NCBI GenBank assembly: GCA_002354205.1
Contig: DELD01000018.1
Location: forward strand, 13,710 to 26,129
Direction: 5' to 3'
Length of the DNA: 12,420 nt
Source of the DNA: Micavibrio sp. UBA2705
GTDB taxonomy: Bacteria; Pseudomonadota; Alphaproteobacteria; Micavibrionales; Micavibrionaceae
Each line of letters begins with the position of its first letter. Position 1 is the stretch's first letter. Below the pieces are notes generated by a model, which did no database searches, had not been told where the DNA came from, and saw only the letters and a list, made by a program, of their open reading frames with translations. A program made the position numbers and the translations under genes. Positions 7,210-12,420 of this stretch are shown here, in pieces.

Positions 7210-9399
7210 ATGCGGGTTTTTATCGCGGAGAAACCAGAATTAGGTCGCGCCATTGCAGAAGCGTTAGGTGGCGGCAATCGGGGGGATGGCTGTATACGCT
7301 GTAGCGGCGGTGATGTCGTGACATGGTGCTTTGGTCACTTATTAACGCTGACTGATCCCGAAGACCATGACCCCGCGGCTGCGGTGTGGAACATGACCAG
7401 CTTGCCGTTGCGCTGGCCTGTGCAGCATAAGCCTATTGATGGCAAAGACGCGCAAATCAAAATCATCCAAAGCCTTGTCGAAGATGCTAGCGAAGTCATT
7501 CATGCCGGCGACCCTGATGATGAAGGGCAGCTTTTAGTTGATGAGGTTTTGGAATATATCGGTAATACCAAGCCAGTAAAGCGTATTTTGATCAACGATT
7601 TGAATAAGAAGATCGTGCAAAAGGCGCTCGGCTCTATGCGTGAAAACAGCGAATTTTATGGCATGTATCAAAGCGCATTGGCGCGCTCCGTTTCTGACCA
7701 GCTCTATGGTTATAATTTAACGCGCGCTTATACCATTGCAGGGCGCGCGGGCGGGGTAGATCAAGTTTTATCCGTAGGGCGCGTGCAAACGCCTATACTC
7801 GGTCTTGTTGTACGCCGCGACCGCGAACATGAAAACCATGATGCGCATTTTTATCATGATATAAACGCGCTAATTAGCGATGGGAAAAAAGAATTCCGCG
7901 CCAAATACCGTCCCGCGAAAGATGTGCGCGTTGATGATAAGGGGCGTTTAATTGATGCTGAATTGGCTGAGAAAATATGCAGCGCTGTAAAAGATCAGCC
8001 CGTTAGTGAAATGCAAATTAATAAAGAAGATAAGGATGCACCAGCGCCACTGCCATATAATTTGCTAAACTTACAAATTGATGCGTCGCGTAAGTTTGGC
8101 TTCACGCCTGATAAAACGTTGAAGTTAACGCAGTCCTTACGTGAACGTCACCGTCTAATTACTTATAACCGCAGTGATTGCCAGTATTTATCGGATGAAC
8201 ACCATGATGATGCGCCGCAAGTGCTCGCCGCGATTGCACAAACCGCGCAAGTGCTGCATAAGTCGGCTAAATCAGGTGACCCTAAGCTAAAAAGCCGCGC
8301 ATTCAATTCAAAAAATGTCAGCGCCCACCATGCGATTATTCCCACGGAGAAAACGGCGGATCTTTCCAAAATTGATCCTGACGAAGCAAAGCTGTACTTG
8401 CTTATTGCGCGCGCCTATATCGCGCAGTTTTTTCCTAAATATAGCTATTGCCAAACCACAATTGATCTTACGCTCGCAAGCTATGATTTCCGCGCGAGTG
8501 CACGCGTCACAACGGATGAGGGCTGGAAAAAGCTCTACCGCCAAGATAAAGATAATGATGCGATTGAAGATGACGCGGCTCATGGCGGCGGAGAAAATCT
8601 TGACTGGGTAAATGCAGATACACAGCTTATTTGCCGCGATACGGATAATGTTAAAAAAGAAACTAAACCGCCGCCACCTTATACAATGGCGGCGCTATTG
8701 AAAGACTTAACGCGGGTATCGAAATATATCACGGACCCGAGGATTAAAAAATTACTGGTTGCCAAAGACCAAGACAAAAAAGGCGAACAAGGCGGCATTG
8801 GTACGCCCGCGACCCGCAGTGCGATAATCGCGCAGCTGATTAGCCGTGGTTTCATTAGTGAGAAGCGAAAGAAGGTCACCAGCACCACACTTGGGCGCGA
8901 ATTTCATGACTTGCTGCCCGAAACGGCGACATCGCCGAATATGACGGCGCTCTGGCATGAACAGCAAGAAGAAATCAAAGAAGGCCGCCTGACCATGCAT
9001 GGTTTTGTCGATGGCATTGCAGAGCATGTTGCCAAGGAAATTGATAATATTAAAAGTGGCGGCCTTAAAATCGTGGCAACAAATTTACCCAAATGTGGCG
9101 TGTGCGATAAAGGATATTTAAGGCGTAAGAAAAGCAAAAAGGGTTTTTTCTGGGGGTGCGGCAGTTACCCTGAATGCGGCGCGATATACCAAGATAAACG
9201 TGGCAAACCTGTCTTAGACGAACCCGCGCAAGTCAACCCAACCCCATCTGATGAACATCGCTGCCCTGAATGCACGAAAGGGTTAATTCGCCGCCCGAAT
9301 AAGAAAAAAGATAATCATTGGTGGGGGTGCAGCGGCTTCCCTGCGTGTAAATTCATGGCTTATGATAAAAATGGCAGCCCTGTACTGAATAATGGGTAG
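7210..9399 (+). CDS. topB: DNA topoisomerase III-type (type IA) enzyme, TopB/TraE class
   Basis: This 729-residue enzyme passes single DNA strands through a transient 5'-phosphotyrosyl break and helps resolve replicating or transferred DNA. The Toprim domain opens at MRVFIAEKPELG with Glu7, and HAGDPDDEGQLLVDEV (98-113) supplies the metal-binding Asp101, Asp103 and Glu105. Where most homologues have DPDREG, position 104 is Asp, not Arg. SVGRVQTPILGLVV (188-201) is a core motif. RLITYNRSDCQYL (315-327) holds catalytic Tyr319, with Asn replacing the usual Pro after it. Two C4 zinc ribbons follow: the first starts at Cys629 and the second at Cys685, each ending in a GCSGFPAC-like motif. The enzyme seems complete, but its last Gly codon and TAG stop fall in the left end of the insertion sequence, so the native C-terminus may have been a little different. 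TopB paralogues of this kind are common on conjugative plasmids and ICEs. Confidence 0.93.
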   Translation: MRVFIAEKPELGRAIAEALGGGNRGDGCIRCSGGDVVTWCFGHLLTLTDPEDHDPAAAVWNMTSLPLRWPVQHKPIDGKDAQIKIIQSLVEDASEVIHAGDPDDEGQLLVDEVLEYIGNTKPVKRILINDLNKKIVQKALGSMRENSEFYGMYQSALARSVSDQLYGYNLTRAYTIAGRAGGVDQVLSVGRVQTPILGLVVRRDREHENHDAHFYHDINALISDGKKEFRAKYRPAKDVRVDDKGRLIDAELAEKICSAVKDQPVSEMQINKEDKDAPAPLPYNLLNLQIDASRKFGFTPDKTLKLTQSLRERHRLITYNRSDCQYLSDEHHDDAPQVLAAIAQTAQVLHKSAKSGDPKLKSRAFNSKNVSAHHAIIPTEKTADLSKIDPDEAKLYLLIARAYIAQFFPKYSYCQTTIDLTLASYDFRASARVTTDEGWKKLYRQDKDNDAIEDDAAHGGGENLDWVNADTQLICRDTDNVKKETKPPPPYTMAALLKDLTRVSKYITDPRIKKLLVAKDQDKKGEQGGIGTPATRSAIIAQLISRGFISEKRKKVTSTTLGREFHDLLPETATSPNMTALWHEQQEEIKEGRLTMHGFVDGIAEHVAKEIDNIKSGGLKIVATNLPKCGVCDKGYLRRKKSKKGFFWGCGSYPECGAIYQDKRGKPVLDEPAQVNPTPSDEHRCPECTKGLIRRPNKKKDNHWWGCSGFPACKFMAYDKNGSPVLNNG

Positions 9400-9415
9400 T
9401 GTCGCAAAGTTTAAC
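9395..9415 (+). repeat. Left terminal inverted repeat of the IS6 element
   Basis: This 21-bp end is identical to the reverse complement of 10208-10228. Its second to fifth bases (GTAG) finish the last topB codon and create the topB stop TAG at 9397-9399. Confidence 0.9.
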
Positions 9416-9445
9416 CGAGGTTGAAAGCCCCTTATAAATGGCAAA

Positions 9446-10147
9446 CTACCTCACCGTCGCCAAGCGATAAAACTGCTCTGCTGGCGACAGATTTTGGTCA
9501 ATATACTTTACAAATTTTAGTTGCTTCTTTTTTATCATATTCATCAGTTCAATACCCGCTAGCGTCCTCGATGCGGTATGCATTTTCCTGAAACATCCCA
9601 TGGGGTTCGTGATGCGTTTGATGTGCCGATGATCCTGTTCAACGACATTGTTGAGATACTTAATCTGACGGATGAGAAATGGCCTTTTGCCTGTGAGCCA
9701 CCCAGGCTTATTCATACTCTCCAGGGCTGCCATATTAGAGCCACTCTTATCGATATTGATGCGTAGCGGTCTCCTGTTAGAAAGGAAGGCTTTGCGGAAG
9801 AACGCTCTAGCTGCAGCTTTATCGCGTCTCTTTGAGACCATAAATTCAACCGTTGCACCATATTTATCAACGGCGCGATAGAGATAATGCCACTTGCCTT
9901 TAATCTTGATATAGGTCTCATCCATGCGCCAGCTGCGGTGAATAGGGCGCTTATATTTCTGGGCTTTCTTCGCCAGAAGAGGGGCGTAATGCAGAACCCA
10001 GCGGTTCAGCGTTGCGTGATCAATCTCGAAGCCGCGCTCTGCCATCATTTCCTCAATATTTCGATAGCTCAGAGCGTAGGATACGTACCAGCGAACACAT
10101 TGCAGAATAATAAACTTTGGGTAATGACGACCAGAGAATGAGACCAT
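9446..10147 (-). CDS. IS6-family DDE transposase
   Basis: The 233-residue transposase is intact. An N-terminal helix-turn-helix-like part (about 28-55, YRNIEEMMAERGF...HATLNRW) precedes the catalytic core. The triad is Asp76 (WRMDETY), Asp133 (NIDKSGSN) and Glu170 (NNVVEQDHR), with Lys177 seven residues after the Glu, as in this family. AGGAGC sits 5 nt upstream of the ATG at 10147. A perfect -10 TATAAT lies at 10180-10175. The C-terminal rest (PAEQFYRLA) is normal and no frameshift is seen, so the element is probably active or recently active. Confidence 0.95.
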   Translation of the reverse strand: MVSFSGRHYPKFIILQCVRWYVSYALSYRNIEEMMAERGFEIDHATLNRWVLHYAPLLAKKAQKYKRPIHRSWRMDETYIKIKGKWHYLYRAVDKYGATVEFMVSKRRDKAAARAFFRKAFLSNRRPLRINIDKSGSNMAALESMNKPGWLTGKRPFLIRQIKYLNNVVEQDHRHIKRITNPMGCFRKMHTASRTLAGIELMNMIKKKQLKFVKYIDQNLSPAEQFYRLATVR

Positions 10148-10174
10148 GAAAAGCTCCTATTGCAAGACGAGAGC

Positions 10175-10180
10175 ATTATA
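10175..10180 (-). promoter_or_regulatory. -10 box of the transposase promoter
   Basis: Minus-strand TATAAT is 27 nt upstream of the transposase ATG. The hexamer 16-18 nt farther upstream is A/T-rich (TAAAAT) and a poor -35, so the promoter may be weak or depend on the adjacent sequence, as is usual for IS elements. Confidence 0.45.
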
Positions 10181-10200
10181 CCTTAAAATGAGATGGAATT

Positions 10201-10377
10201 TTAGAGTGTTAAACTTTGCGACACTACCATAATGCGTGCCCAGGTGTTGGTCAGAAGATCCATTAAAGCATTTAAAAAGTTTGTCCCAGAGTCAAACAAA
10301 GCTTGAGCATGGGCTACGTCAGGATATGAGACCAGTATCATTGATATTAATAAAAATAAAACGAACTGGTATTTCAT
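10201..10377 (-). pseudogene. TrbC/VirB2-like conjugative pilin gene truncated by the IS
   Basis: From the minus-strand ATG at 10377 (AAGGA 6 nt upstream) the frame begins MKYQFVLFLLISMILVSYPD, a signal peptide ending VAHA before QALF. It continues ALFDSGTNFLNALMDLL and then TNTWARIM. A hydrophobic export sequence, AxA processing site and short amphipathic stretch before a 'W-A-R-I' hydrophobic start are typical of TrbC/VirB2 major pilins of type IV secretion systems. The native part ends at the IS boundary (10229), after about 49 residues. The rest of the frame (VVSQSLTL) is IS terminal repeat and stops at 10201. The hydrophobic helices that follow in full pilins (about 100 residues) are missing, so no functional pilin is made. 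The family call is moderate because only the N-terminal half can be read. Confidence 0.6.
10208..10228 (-). repeat. Right terminal inverted repeat of the IS6 element
   Basis: This is the exact reverse complement of the left end. It joins directly to the truncated pilin frame and supplies its last eight codons and stop together with adjacent IS bases. Confidence 0.9.
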
Positions 10378-10590
10378 GGCGCATCCTTACTCATAATTGA
10401 ATTTTTTATAAATTCATAAAAAGGCACTGTGCAGCAATTTCAACGACTTTCACCTCAGAGTTAATAAATCCAGTAAAATTATACGCATCAGGTTGAATCC
10501 CGTTTAGTCAAATAAAAATCCCGATAATGATCTTAACAAAAGCGCGCGCATGTCTTGGTAGAGCTAAAGATTGGGAGACATGCCAAATAA
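10378..10590. promoter_or_regulatory. Divergent control region between the pilin remnant and the XRE regulator
   Basis: This 213-bp AT-rich gap has no gene. A perfect minus-strand TATAAT at 10483-10478 could serve the pilin, with TTGACT (10511-10506) too far upstream (22 nt) for an ideal promoter. An 8-bp inverted repeat lies at 10548-10583 near the XRE start. A region of this kind would suit mutual control of transfer genes by the XRE protein, which is an inference. Confidence 0.35.
10548..10583. repeat. Interrupted inverted repeat upstream of the XRE gene
   Basis: GCATGTCT (10548-10555) and AGACATGC (10576-10583) are separated by 20 nt. The right arm overlaps GGGAG and a four-codon reading frame (ATG at 10580, MPNK, stop). 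It may be an autoregulatory operator for the XRE protein, or an RNA stem affecting translation of the regulator. Confidence 0.4.
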
Positions 10591-11043
10591 ATGATGGGGT
10601 TTGATACTTTGGCTGTGCTTGCAAACCACACAAATGGACTTAAAAAAATGGAGCAAGCAAAACCAAAAAACACAGAATTCAATGTGAAATTAGGCAAGAA
10701 ACTGAGTTTTCTTCGTCAGAACCGGAGCCTTTCGCAGGGTGAATTGGGAGATTTATTAGGTGTTCGGGCACAGCAAATACATAAATACGAAACAGGCGAA
10801 AACCGATTAACGGTTGAGAGACTCAAAGACTGTGCCGATGTTTTGGGCGTTTCTATGAATTACTTCTTCATCGATAAAAATGGCCCTTTCAATACCGAGG
10901 ATAATGAGCTTCTTCAGCTTGTAAGCGAATTTTACAGCGTTCCGAGTGACGTCAGAGTTGAATTTTTAGCTTTAGTGCGAAAACTCCGGCAGTTTTCGCA
11001 GCAATATCAAAATTCCTATAGTGAAGTGGAGGAGACTGATTGA
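10591..11043 (+). CDS. XRE/Cro-CI-type transcriptional regulator
   Basis: This is a DNA-binding regulator with one helix-turn-helix domain at about residues 34-89: LGKKLSFLRQ, then LSQGELGDLLGVRAQQIHKYETG (the two recognition helices) and NRLTVERLKDCADVLGV. The domain style, with 'QQIHKYE-G-NR' and 'NYFF', is like that widespread in alphaproteobacteria. The C-terminal tail (about 100-150) is helical and acidic. The outer start at 10591 gives 150 residues but lacks a good ribosome site. An ATG at 10648 (131 residues) leaves the HTH intact and is an equally good start. It overlaps the next gene at TGATG, so the two are co-translated. Its position opposite a pilin gene suggests control of transfer genes. 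Confidence 0.88.
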   Translation: MMGFDTLAVLANHTNGLKKMEQAKPKNTEFNVKLGKKLSFLRQNRSLSQGELGDLLGVRAQQIHKYETGENRLTVERLKDCADVLGVSMNYFFIDKNGPFNTEDNELLQLVSEFYSVPSDVRVEFLALVRKLRQFSQQYQNSYSEVEETD

Positions 11044-11510
11044 TGAATGTCATAAAGTATACAATTTCAGCTCTTCTGGCTGTATTCGTTTTAAGTCCTT
11101 CCTCTGGCTATTCTGCCAGCCAAGACGCTTGTGCGATTTGGATATGTTTGCCAGGAGGGTTTCCATCAGGATGCAGCGGTGCTTACAGCGAATTTAAAAA
11201 ACGTATCAAAAAGGGCAGAGATCCGCTTCCAAGGCTATCGTCATGTACGACCGGCCCAAATGGAGAAAAGGTAGATGGTCATTATCAGCTTGGATATGAG
11301 AGGTTTGAGCCATGCGATGATGGTTATGTTCTGCGTGAACGATCGCAGGGATATAGAGCTATTGAGGGAGCTTGTTACAGGCAATTCTGTGCGCCGTCAC
11401 AATTTCAGGATAATTCAAGCTGTCAAAACTATACTGCGGTTTTAAGGCCTAAGCCATATTACGTGAAAATGTGGGTGAATGGTGATTATTTGGGGCAATA
11501 TTTTTATTAG
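11043..11510 (+). CDS. Exported Cys-rich conjugation-associated protein (TraL/TrbM-like)
   Basis: The protein has 155 residues. A signal peptide at 1-25 (hydrophobic ISALLAVFVL, then SSGYSA) is followed by a secreted domain with eight cysteines (30, 35, 44, 68, 91, 111, 116, 127), which is consistent with disulfides in the periplasm. The block CAIWICLPGGFPSGC (30-44) with a following basic FKKRIKKGRDPLP resembles short proteins often labelled conjugal transfer TraL or TrbM-like. I recall the pattern but cannot confirm the family. GGAGGAG (11028-11034) lies 8 nt before the ATG, and that ATG overlaps the XRE stop (TGATG). Together with TopB and the pilin remnant it points to a type IV secretion / conjugation locus. 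Its precise role is unknown. Confidence 0.7.
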   Translation: MNVIKYTISALLAVFVLSPSSGYSASQDACAIWICLPGGFPSGCSGAYSEFKKRIKKGRDPLPRLSSCTTGPNGEKVDGHYQLGYERFEPCDDGYVLRERSQGYRAIEGACYRQFCAPSQFQDNSSCQNYTAVLRPKPYYVKMWVNGDYLGQYFY

Positions 11511-11553
11511 AAATTAGCAATGCTGAGTTTAATTGTTGATTTAGTAACTCTTC

Positions 11554-11571
11554 AGTGATAATGTGATCACT
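11554..11571. promoter_or_regulatory. Operator-like dyad in front of the Cys/His protein gene
   Basis: AGTGAT (11554-11559) and ATCACT (11566-11571) form a perfect 6-bp inverted repeat with a 6-nt spacer, ending directly against the ATG at 11572. GATAAT (11557-11562) is a possible -10, with TTGTTG (11533-11538) 18 nt upstream. A regulator bound here would block both promoter and ribosome access. Which regulator binds is not evident. Confidence 0.4.
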
Positions 11572-11889
11572 ATGAGCAAGTTTATTTTACTATTTACAGC
11601 ATTTACTATGATCGTCTCCGTGACGGTCTGCGCTTCGCATGCTGCTCATGCCAGTGTTGATACGGACACGGAAATCTCCATAAGCGTTGATGCCGACAGC
11701 TCAGAGGATACCTCCCTGGGCAGTAATGGCTGCGATATGTCTTGCGGAGGATGTTGTATCCATCATGCTATTGACACTTCTCACAGCAACAACCTAGCCT
11801 CTGCAGGTCAAGGAAAGCTGCTTATGCCCGATACCACTCTGTTTGTATCGGATGTTATTTCCGGCCTCAAACGCCCTCCCAGAGCTTAA
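11572..11889 (+). CDS. Small exported Cys/His-rich protein of a metal-efflux locus (CzcI-like)
   Basis: The protein has 105 residues from the ATG at 11572; a GTG three codons earlier is also in frame, and neither has a clear ribosome site. An N-terminal signal peptide (FILLFTAFTMIVSVTVC, ending about AHA-S at 28) is followed by an acidic stretch (VDTDTEISISVDADSSED). Then comes a compact metal-ligand motif, CDMSCGGCCIHH (54-65, with Cys54, 58, 61, 62 and His64, 65). The tail is RPPRA. Short exported proteins with such motifs commonly precede czcC-type genes. CzcI is the named regulatory protein in that position, but similarity beyond placement and composition is not proven. The czcC-like gene starts 135 bp downstream. 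A periplasmic metal-sensing or -buffering role is inferred. Confidence 0.65.
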   Translation: MSKFILLFTAFTMIVSVTVCASHAAHASVDTDTEISISVDADSSEDTSLGSNGCDMSCGGCCIHHAIDTSHSNNLASAGQGKLLMPDTTLFVSDVISGLKRPPRA

Positions 11890-11967
11890 TTTTATAAGGC
11901 GTAGTGTATCTGCTCACTGACGAATGTCATGCGCAGGTATGTTTTTGCGACCTTATTCTTCAAGACT

Positions 11968-11986
11968 GCGCTTTTATATCAAGCGC
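11968..11986. repeat. Short stem-loop upstream of the CzcC-like gene
   Basis: GCGCTT and AAGCGC form a 6-bp stem around a 7-nt loop (TTATATC). There is no T-run after it. It could reduce read-through or control the outer-membrane gene, and could equally be chance. I see no other clear element in the 135-bp gap. Confidence 0.3.
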
Positions 11987-12024
11987 CGCCTTATCCCCTT
12001 ATTGACCCAAAAAAGGAAACTATA

Positions 12025-12420
12025 ATGAAAAAACTACTCTATACTTCTGCGTTGGCTGTTCTTTTGTGGCAACCGACACTCGCTGGAGCCGAGACGCTGG
12101 ATAAACAGGCGGCACTCCAGAGAGCTTTGCAGAACAACCCGACCTATAAGGCGGCGCTGGCGAATATTGATGCGGCGGACGGATCACGCCTTCAGGCCTC
12201 TTTACCACCGAACCCCGATGCCGTTTTTGAGATTGAAAACTTCGCCGGAGAGGATGAAAATGAAGGTTTTGACGGCGCTGAACTCACACTTGGCATTGAG
12301 CAAACAATTGAGATGGGCGGCAAGCGTAGCAATCGCACCAAGGTCGCCGATTTTGATTATAAAATTTCTCAACAACAAGCCAAAGCACAAGCCTTGAGCC
12401 TTCTCGCTGAAACTGAATAT
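12025..12420 (+). CDS. czcC: CzcC-family outer-membrane efflux protein, N-terminal part
   Basis: The gene runs off the window; 132 codons are visible, and the family is about 400-430 residues. The signal peptide is MKKLLYTSALAVLLWQ then PTLAGA. It is followed by TolC-type repeat features: DKQAALQRALQNNPTYKAALANI (the LxxAlxxNP motif), then SLPPNPDAVFEIENF, and the CzcC-like EQTIEMGGKRSNR. CzcC forms the outer-membrane channel of the RND/MFP heavy-metal efflux complex CzcCBA (cobalt, zinc, cadmium). The metal cannot be told from this fragment, and CusC/SilC/NccC relatives remain possible. AAAGGAA ends 6 nt before the ATG at 12025. The genes for the membrane fusion and RND pump proteins would be expected to follow. 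Confidence 0.85.
   Translation, partial: MKKLLYTSALAVLLWQPTLAGAETLDKQAALQRALQNNPTYKAALANIDAADGSRLQASLPPNPDAVFEIENFAGEDENEGFDGAELTLGIEQTIEMGGKRSNRTKVADFDYKISQQQAKAQALSLLAETEY

Larger units (their letters stand above)
9395..10228 (-). mobile_element. Complete IS6-family insertion sequence (834 bp)
   Basis: Perfect 21-bp terminal inverted repeats bound the element, at 9395-9415 and 10208-10228. They begin GGTAGTGTCGCAAAG, which fits the GG...TGT.GCAAA pattern of IS6/IS26 ends. Total size and a single transposase on the minus strand also match the family. The sequence ATAATG lies directly outside both ends (9389-9394 and 10229-10234), giving an apparent 6-bp direct repeat; the family normally makes 8 bp, and the next two bases do not match. 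The element lies between the topB 3' end and a truncated pilin gene. IS6 elements move by replicative cointegrate formation and often cause adjacent deletions or inversions. Confidence 0.92.

Noticed and set aside
10491..10505. GGTTGAATCCCG looks like a tRNA T-arm and might be an attachment site
   Set aside because: The T-loop lacks the conserved C (TTCGAAT), no acceptor or anticodon stem can be paired, and no integrase gene is nearby.
11563..11571. GTG at 11563 as the start of the Cys/His protein
   Set aside because: It has no ribosome site and lies in the dyad; the ATG at 11572 gives a normal signal peptide. Neither start is firmly proven.
11554..11571. CRP/FNR-type binding site
   Set aside because: The half-sites resemble GTGA/TCAC, but the spacing is 8 nt between them, not the 6 nt of CRP or the 4 nt of FNR.
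1..12420. CRISPR array, rRNA or tRNA genes
   Set aside because: No regularly spaced repeats of CRISPR size and no conserved RNA gene segments were seen on either strand.

Overview
The window looks like an accessory region of a Gram-negative, probably alphaproteobacterial genome or plasmid. The XRE regulator, the conjugation-type genes and the CzcC-type outer-membrane protein fit this, but no rRNA or core marker gene is present to fix the lineage. Base composition is fairly balanced and I see no sharp break, although the right third reads differently from the left.

Left region (1-6142), all plus strand except one gene. It starts with a short hexamer repeat and the tail of an upstream gene. 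Next is a large unrecognised protein with Cys pairs, C-terminal membrane segments and a His-rich stretch. A promoter-operator region with striking inverted repeats leads to a CooC/MinD-type deviant Walker A ATPase. A SAM-dependent methyltransferase lies antisense, its 3' end overlapping the ATPase gene. Then come a fold-type III PLP decarboxylase-like enzyme (Y4yA type) and, overlapping it by 4 nt, a cysteine-synthase-like fold-type II PLP enzyme fused to a C-terminal rhodanese domain. The last two form a clear metabolic pair, similar in logic to the aminoacrylate/diaminopropionate chemistry of some siderophore clusters. Together with the ATPase and methyltransferase they may make or modify a small amino-acid-derived molecule. 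No product can be named from sequence alone.

Middle region (6143-9399). A six-helix membrane protein of unknown function is followed, after a perfect 20-bp palindrome, by a full-length type IA topoisomerase of the TopB/TraE kind with two C-terminal zinc ribbons. Such enzymes are common on conjugative elements.

Insertion (9395-10228). A complete IS6-family element with perfect 21-bp terminal inverted repeats supplies the topB stop codon on its left. On its right it cuts off a TrbC/VirB2-like pilin gene after about 49 codons. Transfer genes were therefore broken or rearranged here.

Right region (10229-12420). Divergent from the pilin remnant are an XRE regulator and, translationally coupled to it, a secreted Cys-rich protein of the conjugation-associated TraL/TrbM-like kind. 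After that a metal-efflux module begins: a small exported Cys/His-rich protein preceded by a dyad, then the first 132 codons of a CzcC-family outer-membrane factor that runs off the window.
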